Of a stretch of 64,000 nucleotides of DNA, positions 24,004 through 33,297 are shown piece by piece. The DNA is from Malania oleifera (Eukaryota; Streptophyta; Magnoliopsida; Santalales; Ximeniaceae). The DNA lies in NCBI RefSeq assembly GCF_029873635.1, contig NC_080422.1:7037764-7101763 (forward strand). Reading direction: 5' to 3'. The first letter of the stretch is position 1; the number at the start of each line of letters is the position of its first letter. Made by a program: the position numbers and the translations under genes. A model generated the notes under the pieces. It was not told the origin of the DNA and did no database searches. It saw only the letters and a program-made list of their open reading frames with translations.

Positions 24004-26253
24004 ATGCCGACCTCACGCAATTCCACCTCCTTCCCTGATAACAAACAACCATCCGAATCCATCCAATGGACCTCCGATTCATCTGGTGTCAGTAGGGAGG
24101 AGTTCCTTGCCTTCCAGAAGGAAATGAAGGACATGCTCAACCAACTCTTACAATAGAAGAGTCAAGAGGGGCACGTCCTTCCCCAACCGCAAAAGAAACC
24201 CAGCGCAGATCAACAGGCTGACGAACTAAGGGAGAAAGAAGAGAAAACTCAACCCAGCAAGAAGGTAGAAGATGCAAACAGCGTGGACGTCAACCAACAA
24301 AGATCCACCGAGCTCGAGGAAAGAATAAAGAAGATAGATTACATAGAGAAGATGATGAAAGAGGGCAGAACCAGGCCCTACCATGGGGAAACATCCCTAA
24401 AATGCGCAGAATCTCCGTTCAGCAAAGAGATCATGGAAGCTCCATTACCCAGCAGATTCAAGATGCCCACCTTTGAAAGATACGAAGGTTTGTCTGACCC
24501 CATTGATCACCTGGAAAATTTCAAAATGTTAATGCAGCTGCAAGGGGCTCCGGACGCCATCATGTGCCGAGCGTTTGCTACCACCCTTAAGGGTACCGCC
24601 AGAGACTGGTATCGAACTCTTCGACCAGGATCTGTTGGTTCCTTCCAAGGGATGGAGCAAATGTTCATCGGCCACTTCCTTAGTAGCCGGAGAGTTGCCA
24701 AAACAACAGGCCATCTAATGAGTATGGTGCAAGGGGACCAGGAGACTTTAAAGAATTTTATGCACCGTTTCAACACAGCGACCTTAGAAATCCGCAACTT
24801 GGACATGGGGGTAGCCTTGGCCGCCCTGACAACGACTCTCCAACCCGGAAGTTTCTTATACTCCCTTGGAAAAAAACCTCCCGTGGACATGGGGGAGCTA
24901 ATGATTCGAGCAGAGAAATACATTAACCTGGAGGAGATGATGGATACGAGAGGAAATCGTCTGGAGCGGAAAAGGAGAAACAACGGCAGAGAATCCGGAG
25001 ACGCGTATAGACCTACAAAAAGGCACGAAACTAGTGCGCTGCGAACAGGTCAAAAGAGTAGAGGACAACATAACAAGTTCTCCACCTATACACCTCTAAA
25101 TGTACCGCGCTCAGAGTTGCTGATGCAGATCAAAAAGAAGGACTACGTCTCATGGCCTGAACCTATGCGAACGCCTCTACATAAGCGGAACATGTCCAAG
25201 TTCTGCGCATTCCATAGGGATCACGGCCATGACACAGAAGAATGCATTCAGCTGAAGAAAGAAATCGAAGTCCTAATAAGAAGGGGACATCTATCAAGAT
25301 TTGTCAAGAAAGAAAATTCACAAAGAGAACCAATCGACCAGAGGAGGCACGGCGCAAAAGAGAAAGAAGAGCAAGCTATTGGGGAAATTGCGGTGATCTT
25401 CGGAGGATCCGCCAGTGGAGGAGATAGTGGAAGTGCACGCAAAAGATACGCTAAACAAGTGCTGACTATAGAAAAGGGGGAAACCAGTAGCAAACGAAAT
25501 AAAAAAGGTGACGCCATAACCTTTGACAGCGGAGATGAAGAGGGAGTACAGCAACCGCATGATGACGCACTAGTGCTCTCCCTACTCGTAGCCAATTACC
25601 TGGTGAGACGTATACTGGTAGACAACGGGAGCTCGGCCAACATCATGTTCTGGTCGGTCTTGGTAGGGATGAAGATTGGCAAGGAGCGATTGAAGCCCGT
25701 CTCGACCCCTTTGGTAGGATTTGGGGGAGACACTGTTCACCCCTTGGGAACCATCACTTTACCAGTGACAATAGGAACGACCCCGCAGCAGGTAACAACG
25801 TTGACAGAGTTCCTGGTGGTTGACCGACCTTCGGTGTACAATGTCATCTTGGGTCGTCCATTCCTTAACACAGTTCGAGCGGTAACATCAACATACCACC
25901 TCAAAGTTAAGTTCCCTACACCACAAGGAATAGGATATGCCAAAGGAGATCAGGCCGCTGCTCGGAGTTGCTACGTAATGGCCTTAAAAGGGAAGATGGA
26001 GGCCAAAGAAGCTCTTACGGTGGAAGACCTGGAGGTCAGAGGAGAGTATCCCCAGATCAGTACATTACACGAAGATATCAAACACATACCACTGCAAGGC
26101 CACCACGAAAGAAGTGTACAGATAGGGAATCACTTGCCCGATACTTTGAAACCAGAGTTGACTGAACTCTTAAACGAATTCTCTGATTTGTTCGCATGGT
26201 CGGCAGCAGATATGCCCGGCATCGACCCTGCTGTGATAGAGCACAGGTTGTAG
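24004..26253 (+). CDS. gag: Gag and aspartic protease of the young Tat element
   Basis: The first ATG after the primer site (24004) opens the same frame as the rest of the polyprotein, so it is preferred over later starts. That frame is broken by TAG at 24154 (codon 51) and ends at TAG 26251. Gag capsid region: PTFERYEGLSDPIDHLENFK through the MIRAEKYINLEEMM segment. Zinc knuckle variant CAFHRDHGHDTEEC (C-X2-H-X4-H-X4-C). Basic and acidic linkers follow, then the protease with active-site DNGSSANIMF (Asp codon at 25621, about residue 540) and the flap/C-terminal VILGRPFLNT. Gag packages the RNA and the protease matures the polyprotein. With two amber codons the copy makes full protein only by readthrough, or it is defective. 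Confidence 0.9.
24154..24156 (+). other. In-frame amber codon in gag
   Basis: TAG at codon 51 of the frame that starts at 24004, in the context CTCTTACAATAGAAG. One C-to-T transition from CAG would give it. Confidence 0.85.
26251..26253 (+). other. In-frame amber codon between protease and RT
   Basis: TAG followed by GTC separates the gag-protease frame from RT without a frame change (26254 onward stays open to 29271). It could be a mutation or a readthrough site. Confidence 0.85.
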
Positions 26254-29200
26254 GTCAACCCCAACCACCGACCTGTAAAACAAAAAAAAAGGAGCTTCGC
26301 GATGGAACGGATCAAAATAATTGACGAAGAGGTGACGAAACTGTTGCAAGCCAACTTCGTTCGAGAAGTGGACTACCCCGAATGGCTGAGCAATGTGGTC
26401 CTGGTCAGAAAGCCCAATGGAAAATGGCGCACCTGCATAGACTTCACGGACTTGAATAAAGCGTGCCCAAAGGACAGTTTTCCTCTCCCTCGAATTGATC
26501 AGCTAGTAGATTCGACCTCGGGTCACGAGCTCCTCAGCTTCATGGACGCTTACTCAGGGTACAACCAAATCCCTATGAGTCCCGCCGACGAGGAAAAAAC
26601 TTCTTTCGTCACCGAAAGGGGTTTATATTGTTACCGGGTGATGCCTTTCGGCCTAAAAAATGCGGGGGCCACATACCAGAGGCTAGTGAACAAGATTTTT
26701 AAAGAACAGCTCGGAAAAACAATGGAAGCTTATGTGGACGATATGTTGGTGAAGAGCATGGAAGCAGGGCAACATTGTAAAGACCTGAGGGAAACGTTCG
26801 AGCTCCTCTGTCGGTACCACATGAGGTTGAATCCCTCGAAGTGCGTGTTCGGTGTTTCTGCAGGTAAATTCCTGGGCTTTATGGTAACTCACAGAGGTAT
26901 AGAAGCAAATCCAGATAAAATACAGGCGCTGCTGGAGATGGAAGCTCCAAGGACTAAAAAGGAGATACAAGTTCTGACCGGGAGGATAGCCTCCCTTTGT
27001 AGATTTATCTCCTGCTCAGGAGACAAAGGCTTACCTTTCTTTAGAGCACTGCGGAAGAAGGGAGGATTCGAATGGGGGGAAGATCAGGAGGTAGCCTTCG
27101 AGCAGCTCAAGCAATACCTCGGATCCCCTCCTCTCCTGACAAAAGCAAAGAATGGAGAAGACCTCTATCTGTATATAGCTTCCACAGAGAATGCCGTCAG
27201 CTCGGTCTTGGTCCGGCAAGAGGGTAGAAAGCACCAGCCTATATACTACACAAGTAAGGTGTTAAGTGGCGCCGAAAAGAACTATTGTATGGTGGAAAAA
27301 GCCGCCTTCTCCATCATCTGTGCGGCGCGCAAGTTAAGACCCTATTTTCAAGCCCATAGGGTTGTCGTGTTAACAAACCTGCCCATGAGACAAATTCTAC
27401 AGCGACCGGAGAGTTCGGGGAGAATGACGAGGTGGTCGGTAGAATTAAGTGAATTCGACATACAGTATCAAACGAGGCCCGCGGTCAAGGCTCAAGTACT
27501 CGCGGATTTTACAGCAGAAAGGCTCCCCGAGTCATCCACAAAGTCGAAGGAGTGGACATTGCACGTTGATGGGTCCTCTAATGCTACTGGGGGGGGAGCT
27601 GGTTTCATCCTTTCTGACCTGGAGGGCAACGAAACTCTCTTTGCCCTAAAATTGGAATTCACAGCAACCAACAACGAAGCGGAGTACGAAGCCCTATTAG
27701 CCGGCCTGCGATTGGCGGAGGCACTAGGGGTGGCACAGATCAAAGTATTGAGTGATTCCCAGCTGGTGGTAGAGCAACTCAAAGGAGAATTCGAAGCTAG
27801 GGATCCAAGAATGAAGAAGTATCTCTCCAAGGCAAGAGAATACATAGAGGCATTCGTCCAGTTCGACATAGAACACGTACCGAGAGTAGAGAATAAAAAG
27901 GCGGACGCACTAGCGAAATTAGCCTCAGCAACCGGTTCGGAATGGAAAGACACTATCTATCTTGAACGCATAGGAAAACCCTCATACCAGGAGGACAGAA
28001 TTAACTCAGTGGCGTCCGAATTCAGCAAGGACGATTGGAGAGCATCCTTATTCCTGTACCTCCAGGACGGATCCTTACCAAGAGATAATAAGGAGGCTCA
28101 AAAGGTGAGGAGGAAAGCGGCAAGATATACGTTGATGGGCAGGGAGCTCTACAGGAGATCCCTGACACTGCCCTACCTCCGATGTCTAGGCAAAGACGAA
28201 GGGGAATACATACTACGAGAAATCCACGAAGGAGTATGCGGAAACCATCTTGCCAGCAGGGCTCTAGCTCACAAAGCTATGCGACAGGGATTTTACTGGC
28301 CCACAATGAAGAAGGACGCGGTCGAGCTCGTAAAAAAATGTGACAGATGTCAAAGGTGCGCAATTGTGCCACGCGCCCCCTCAAGTCTACTCTCTCCTCT
28401 AACCAGTCCCTGCCCTTTTGCTCAGTGGGGGATAGATATCCTTGGACCTCTTCCACAGACGATTGGCCAGAAAAAATTCTTATTGGTAGCAATAGATTAT
28501 TTCACTAAGTGGGTAGAGGCCGAACCCCTAGCCACCATAACAGAGCGGAATATTACACGCTTCGTGTGGACCTCATTAGTTTGCCGCTATGGTATTCCCT
28601 TAGCGATAGTTACAGACCACGGGAAGCAGTTCGACAACGAGCGCTTCAAAAAGTTCTGTTCGGACCTGTCTATTAAGCTTCTCTTCGCGTCAGTGGCACA
28701 CCCACAGAGCAATGGACAAGTAGAGAACATGAATCGGACGATTCTGCACGGACTGAGGACCCGACTCGAATCCATGCAAGGTAGATGGGCAGAGGAACTC
28801 CCTTCCGTTATATGGACATACCACACCACTAAGAGAGCAGCAACAGGGGAAACCCCGTTCATGCTTGTCTTCGGCGCAGAAGCAGTCATCCCAGCAGAGG
28901 TGGGCATACCCTCTTGGCGTAGGAAATACTTTAACGAGCAGACCAACAGCGAGGAGCTCAGATCAGAAATAGACCTACTGGAAGAGAGACAGGATCAGGC
29001 GAGTTTAAAAGTTGCAGCGTACCAGCAGAGGGTAGCCAAGTACTACAACAATCGCGTCAAAATAAGGAATTTCCATTCAGGAGACTTAGTCCTGAGGAAG
29101 AGGCGAAACAACCCGTCCGAGCAGGGGTCGCACAAGTTAAAGCCTAATTGGGAGGGCCCATACAGAGTCACAGAAGAAATAAAACCCGGGACATACAAGT

Positions 29201-29271
29201 TGGAAGATGTAGGGGGGAAAGAAATTAAGAACACGTGGAATTCCGAAATGTTAAAGAAATACTATTATTAA
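26254..29271 (+). CDS. pol: Pol of the young Tat element: RT, RNase H, second RNase H, integrase
   Basis: Continues the gag-protease frame after TAG 26251-26253; the first Met is at 26302. RT: RKPNGKWRTCIDFTDLNKAC, PLPRIDQLVDSTSG, FMDAYSGYNQIPM, MPFGLKNAGATYQRLV and YVDDMLVKS (YVDD at 26731). The Ty3-type RNase H includes YYTSKVLSGAEKNYCMVEKA. A second, archaeal/plant-like RNase H follows: LHVDGSSN (Asp codon 27568), TNNEAEYEALLAGL, VLSDSQLVVEQL, ENKKADALAKLAS. Integrase: zinc-binding H-H-CDRCQRC, then catalytic Asp 28435, Asp 28615 (TDHGKQF) and Glu 28723 (GQVENMN), D-35-E spacing. A C-terminal DNA-binding domain follows, ending near KPNWEGPYRV and MLKKYYY. All catalytic residues are present. 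It ends 106 bp from the antisense gene stop, tail to tail. Confidence 0.95.
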   Translation, partial: VNPNHRPVKQKKRSFAMERIKIIDEEVTKLLQANFVREVDYPEWLSNVVLVRKPNGKWRTCIDFTDLNKACPKDSFPLPRIDQLVDSTSGHELLSFMDAYSGYNQIPMSPADEEKTSFVTERGLYCYRVMPFGLKNAGATYQRLVNKIFKEQLGKTMEAYVDDMLVKSMEAGQHCKDLRETFELLCRYHMRLNPSKCVFGVSAGKFLGFMVTHRGIEANPDKIQALLEMEAPRTKKEIQVLTGRIASLCRFISCSGDKGLPFFRALRKKGGFEWGEDQEVAFEQLKQYLGSPPLLTKAKNGEDLYLYIASTENAVSSVLVRQEGRKHQPIYYTSKVLSGAEKNYCMVEKAAFSIICAARKLRPYFQAHRVVVLTNLPMRQILQRPESSGRMTRWSVELSEFDIQYQTRPAVKAQVLADFTAERLPESSTKSKEWTLHVDGSSNATGGGAGFILSDLEGNETLFALKLEFTATNNEAEYEALLAGLRLAEALGVAQIKVLSDSQLVVEQLKGEFEARDPRMKKYLSKAREYIEAFVQFDIEHVPRVENKKADALAKLASATGSEWKDTIYLERIGKPSYQEDRINSVASEFSKDDWRASLFLYLQDGSLPRDNKEAQKVRRKAARYTLMGRELYRRSLTLPYLRCLGKDEGEYILREIHEGVCGNHLASRALAHKAMRQGFYWPTMKKDAVELVKKCDRCQRCAIVPRAPSSLLSPLTSPCPFAQWGIDILGPLPQTIGQKKFLLVAIDYFTKWVEAEPLATITERNITRFVWTSLVCRYGIPLAIVTDHGKQFDNERFKKFCSDLSIKLLFASVAHPQSNGQVENMNRTILHGLRTRLESMQGRWAEELPSVIWTYHTTKRAATGETPFMLVFGAEAVIPAEVGIPSWRRKYFNEQTNSEELRSEIDLLEERQDQASLKVAAYQQRVAKYYNNRVKIRNFHSGDLVLRKRRNNPSEQGSHKLKPNWEGPYRVTEEIKPGTYKLEDVGGKEIKNTWNSEMLKKYYY

Positions 29272-29377
29272 AAAAAAAAAACGCTTCTTGCAGCGCTGTA
29301 ATAAAAGTGCCGCTTACAAAAGTTGCACTACATCAATAAAGGATGAAAATTCAAAATACATATTCTGTTCCTACAGA

Positions 29378-31095
29378 CTAATTTGCTTTGCTCCCGTCTC
29401 CAGCCTCCTCCTCCTCCTCTCCTTCTTCATCCTCTTCCAGATCCTCCGCAGACTCGGGGCTCTCCTCGCCATAGCCATGAGAGCTCACACCATCAAGAGG
29501 GATCTCGGGATGTTTAGTCCTCACTTGATCACGACACCTCCTGAATCCAACTCGGTAAGCTTTAGAGGTGTCGATAACAAATTGATTGGAGTCCTTGTAT
29601 TTCTTCACTGCAGTTCGGTAAGCAGAAGCAGCAGCAGTAGCTTCTCGGGCAGGAATTTCCTCCCTACGAAGGTGATCGATCTCTGCCTTCAGAGCTTGCT
29701 CGCGGAGCTCGGTCTCGTGCAGTTGGTTCTGAGCGAGGACATATTTTTCCCTTGCGTCCAGTGTCTGGCGATACATTTCCGCGACTTTCTCCTCCTGGGC
29801 CAGAGCCATCGTCGCCAGCTGGAAAAAGGTCCAAGGCATGGAACAGTTAGAGAGAGCAGGCATAAGTAAAAAAAATTTATAAAGCAACTAAAGTAGACAC
29901 CTGGTACGAAGTATGGCGGATTTTCGCCGCGAGAGCGTCAGGAAGGGTACACTGGGCCTGCACGAAGTCCTCGGCGTGAACAGCCCGGCGGAGAGCAGAC
30001 GCAGAGCGGGTTGGCTCGTGAAAAATGGCTTCCACCTGAGCCTGCGAGTGCGTAGGAGGAGCTGCAGGGACCTCGTCAGTAAGGGCGCCGGAGTCACCTA
30101 CTGCAGGGACTTCCCTTTGAGAGGATTCTCCCTCGACCTCTCTTCTCTTCTTCCTACTCCGACTCACCCTTTGCTTTCTAGCTTCTCCCATGAGCGATTC
30201 ATATCTGGTGAAGTCCATATCTGCGAGTATAAAAGAGAAATAGAGTAAGAAAACCCACAGTAAAGGTAACACCTGAACGTACACATACACAAAATCAGGG
30301 GAGAGAATGACTTGAGGAAACGGGGCTGATTCCCCACTGCACAAGGACACGCTCCTGGAGCAGCTCCTCATGAGGGATAATACCCCGTTCACCAAGTGTG
30401 CGAAGTTCTTTCAGGGTGGCCTGCTCTTCGGGGGAAAGTCTGGGAAGGAGATGGCGCACCCGAACTACAAAAATGGGTGAAAAGAGAAAAATGGGTTAGA
30501 CTGATAGCCTACTTGTAAGCCCTGAAAAAGAGGCTGGGGAAAAGATAGCAACGTTACCATCAAGGGGAGAAGACCAGACAAAGGATCCGTTGTAGTTCAA
30601 CTCTCCCGAGACAAAGAAGTAACGGGTCTTCCAATTATGGATGGAAGAACTGCCTGGTGAGAAGAGTTTATAGCCTGGTAGGGAGTTGAAATAATATAGC
30701 TCCTTCTCTGCGGAATGAGACCGCATTTGGAAGCAACTTCTAAAAAGGGGGACGGTAGGCTGATGGCCCAAGCGGAGCAGGAGTACAGCAAAACAAGTAA
30801 GCGAAAGATAAGAGTTCGGAACGAGTTGTGATGGTGCTATGCGATAAAAACGTAGTACGCTAGAAACAAAAGGGGAAAAAGGGAGCCTGAGACCCAAGTC
30901 TAGATAATCGGTATAGAGGCAGAGCTCCTCGGATTTTTGGTCAAGAGCTGACTCGGTAGCAGAAGGTAACCTAACAGTGATATTCGGTGGTACAGCAAAG
31001 AAATAACGGGCATTCTGCAGGTCAGACGAGGAGAGCTCACAACGAGCGCTCCGCACTGTTGTAGGTACCCTAAAGGGCTGTGAGGAGGTCTCCAT
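29378..31095 (-). CDS. Antisense four-exon gene of the Tat element (Transposase_28-like protein)
   Basis: Opposite strand to gag-pol, between pol and the 3' LTR. My splice model has GT-AG introns that keep one frame: exon 1 31095-30558, exon 2 30464-30312, exon 3 30220-29901, exon 4 29818-29378; 1,452 nt, 483 aa. Exon 1 holds a segment like the plant 'putative gypsy type transposon' domain (PF04195, Transposase_28), including LGLRLPFSPFVSSVLRFYRI, VPNSYLSLTCFAVLL and NWKTRYFFVSGE. Exon 3 is basic then Pro/Ala-rich. Exon 4 has a likely coiled coil (EEKVAEMYRQTLDAREKY onward, Leu/Glu-rich) and a strongly acidic tail. A TATA box lies about 315 bp upstream of the ATG. Antisense ORFs are known in Retand-type Tat elements; function is unknown. 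The exon 2 donor (AA-GTCATT) is weaker than the others. Confidence 0.75.
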
Positions 31096-31410
31096 AGGAA
31101 AAAAACAATCTTGAAGGAAATACTAAGGGTCAAGCGGAGCAAGCAAACAGCAAAGACCAAGAAGAAGGGAAGCCAACACAAATCAAGATAGTAATTTCAC
31201 ACAAACAACAATGCAATCTTACAAGAAAAGATCAAACATACAAAGCTAGCGCAAGAACAATGAAGAACAAGAAGAACAACAAGACAAAAATACTATAGAA
31301 AGGAAAGCATACCTAGCACCGAATAAGGGACTCGTGGAGTGGAGAGGAGTAGAGAAGGAAGCAGTCCTCTTGGAATGAAGACGAGTGCGGAAAGAAGGAG
31401 TCCACCGGCC

Positions 31411-31418
31411 TTTATATA
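31411..31418 (-). promoter_or_regulatory. Putative TATA box of the antisense gene
   Basis: Minus strand CTCTATATAAAGGCC. It lies about 315 bp upstream of the antisense ATG (31095), implying a 5' leader of about 290 nt, and downstream (minus strand) of the hairpin and palindrome arrays at 31725-32706. Confidence 0.6.
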
Positions 31419-31724
31419 GAGAGGAGGACACGAATCCCTGGGGCGGGAATCTCAAAAATTTTCATTGACGAGAAGGATTGCGTCTCGAGGGAGGCATAGG
31501 AAACAGAAAATCTCTGACAAATGCACAGACGAGGCTTCCCGAGGACAAACGCCACCTCGGAAACAACAAGTTGCCTCGGACACAGCAACAGACGGATGGC
31601 CATCAATAACGCTGTCCTCCAAACCACTTCCCAAGGTAGGACGCATTTAATACCTGCTTTTAGATATCTCTCGCAGGACAGAATGTGCAGGTGCCTCGGG
31701 AAAGCGCGAAGGGCGACCCAATAA

Positions 31725-32021
31725 ATGAGCACGACTCATTGGCGCAGGGCCCAAAATGACGAGCACGACTCGTGAGGTGACCAACCAACAGATGAGCACG
31801 ACTCATACGGAGGTCGGCCCAAACTGACGAACACGACTCGTGAGGCCAGAACAACTCAACACAATGAGCACGACTCATTACACGAAAAGCCCAAACTGAC
31901 GAGCACGACTCGTGAGGTCAGAACAACCCAACAAAATGAGCACGACTCATTACACGGAAAGCCCAAACTGACGAGCACGACTCGTGAGGCCAGAACAACC
32001 CAACAGACGAGCACGACTCGT
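31725..32021. repeat. Nine alternating hairpin units, ATGAG/ACGAG-CACGA-CTCAT/CTCGT
   Basis: Inverted repeats start at 31725, 31759, 31792, 31827, 31864, 31899, 31936, 31971 and 32007. Types strictly alternate ATGAGCACGACTCAT and ACGAGCACGACTCGT for the first eight; the ninth is again ACGAG. Spacing is 33-37 bp. Both arms change together (T-A to C-G), so the stem is kept. Unit 4 has one arm mismatch (ACGAA). Linkers include GGCCCAAA, as in the old element. Confidence 0.9.
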
Positions 32022-32080
32022 TATGCAGAAAGCCAAGCAACGAGCATTATGTGTAACGTCGCACAGCCGAATAGGTTAGC

Positions 32081-32706
32081 CAGCTCGGCCTGATTGTCCA
32101 AAAAGCTCGACAGAAAACAGCTCGGACAGCTCGGACAAAATAGCTCGGCACAAATGCCTCCTCGAAGAGCTCAGTACGAATAGCTCGGCAGAAAACAGCT
32201 CGGCACGAGTCCTGCTTAGAAGAGCTCGGACAAAAGAGCTCGACACGAGTTCTGCCTCGAGGAGCTCGGCCCGAACAGCTCGGACAAAATAGCTCGGCAC
32301 AAATGCCTCCTCGAAGAGCTCGGTACGAATAGCTCGGCAGAAAACAGCTCGGCACGAGTCCTGCTTCAAAAAGCTCGGACAAAAGAGCTCGACACGAGTT
32401 CTTCCTCGAGGAGCTCGGCCCGAACAGCTCGGACAAAAGAGCTCGGCACAAATGCTTCCTCGAAGAGCTCGATACGAACAGCTCGGCAGAAAATAGCTCG
32501 GCACGAGTCCTGCTTCAGAGAGCTCGGACAAAAGAGCTCGACACGAGTGCTTCCCCCAGGAGCTCGGCCCGAACGGCTCGGACAAAAGAGCTCGGCACGG
32601 GTCCTACTCCGAAGAGCTCGGTGAAAAGAGCTCGGCCCCAAACAGCTGGGCAGAAACAGTTCCACACAAAACAGCTCGGCGCAAACGGTCGGCATGAGCT
32701 GCTCAA
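32081..32706. repeat. GAGCTCGG tandem array of the young Tat element
   Basis: About 25-30 copies of AGCTCGG/GAGCTCGG in units of about 20-30 bp, with a higher-order repeat of about 180 bp (compare 32165-32290 with 32345-32430 and 32470-32590). GAGCTC is itself palindromic. Long minus-strand open frames here (e.g. 32076-32585) are products of the repeat. Confidence 0.85.
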
Positions 32707-32841
32707 GTATCCTAGCCAAAAAAAAAAAAAAAAATGAAAAAGAAAAAGAAGAAGAAGGAGAGAGAGGGAGGGAAGACGATGAAGTATTAAAACCGAAAGA
32801 CGCAAACACAAATAATGATTCAAAATTCTATCTAGAAATTT

Positions 32842-32861
32842 GAAACTAAGGGGGGGGCAAC
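32842..32861 (+). other. Polypurine tract of the young Tat element
   Basis: GAAACTAAGGGGGGGGCAAC immediately precedes the 3' LTR start. The counterpart in the old element is at 11144-11161. Confidence 0.85.
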
Positions 32862-33297
32862 TGATATGTCCATAATAAAACACGCTAATAAGGGCAGGTC
32901 AACGCCTGTCTCATACTTTCCCCAAGTCTGACTTTCTGACGAGTGATTAGCTCCGACCTAATAAAGAGAAGGAGAGATTCACGCCGACGCCCTTAAAAAC
33001 AGAGTAACAGGCGCACGCACTTATGGCTGAAGAGTGATTCACGCCCCCGCGCAATAAATCTGAGCCAACCAATGGTCAACTCAAGCCCCTATAAGTAGGG
33101 ACTGGGGATGCAAGCAAAGGTAAGTCATTTTCAACACAATTATACTGTTGCATTCAGCCTTTCTAAAAGTATTTCCCTTACTTAGGCATCGGAGTGGCCC
33201 CCCGGAGTACACCCCGGGTCCTCTAAGCCTTTATTTTCTTCTTTCAGGTCAACGAGAGTCGAAGGAGCACCCCAACCATATTTTTTATCCCGCAACA
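32862..33297 (+). repeat. 3' LTR of the young Tat element
   Basis: 436 bp, differing from the 5' LTR at one position by eye. TATA region at 33089-33097. Confidence 0.95.

Larger units (their letters stand above)
23495..33297 (+). mobile_element. Young Tat-lineage (Retand-like) Ty3/gypsy retrotransposon
   Basis: Complete 9.8-kb element: 5' LTR 23495-23930, primer site, gag-pro-pol 24004-29271, antisense gene 29378-31095, hairpin and palindrome arrays 31725-32706, polypurine tract, 3' LTR 32862-33297. The LTRs are each 436 bp; aligning them by eye I find one difference (CTCCAAG against CTCTAAG), indicating a very recent insertion. Flanks are AAAAG (23490-23494) and AAAAC (33298-33302), a 5-bp duplication with one mismatch. 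Tat membership rests on the second RNase H before integrase, the TTGGCGCCG primer site and the long 3' region with an antisense gene. Confidence 0.93.

Noticed and set aside
24507..24983. 158-residue minus-strand frame inside gag
   Set aside because: Shadow of the gag capsid region, which has recognisable domain sequence on the plus strand.
29288..29869. 193-residue plus-strand frame after pol
   Set aside because: It is the antisense shadow of exon 4 of the minus-strand gene, whose reading has coiled-coil and acidic-tail structure and splice support.
31725..32706. Regularly spaced short repeats resembling a CRISPR array
   Set aside because: Plant retrotransposon context, no cas genes, imperfect repeats and homologous rather than unique spacers. 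These are LTR-element tandem repeats.
32047..32883. Long overlapping minus-strand open frames (134-169 residues)
   Set aside because: They read through the GAGCTCGG array. Repetitive composition in all frames, no domain; by-product of repeat period.
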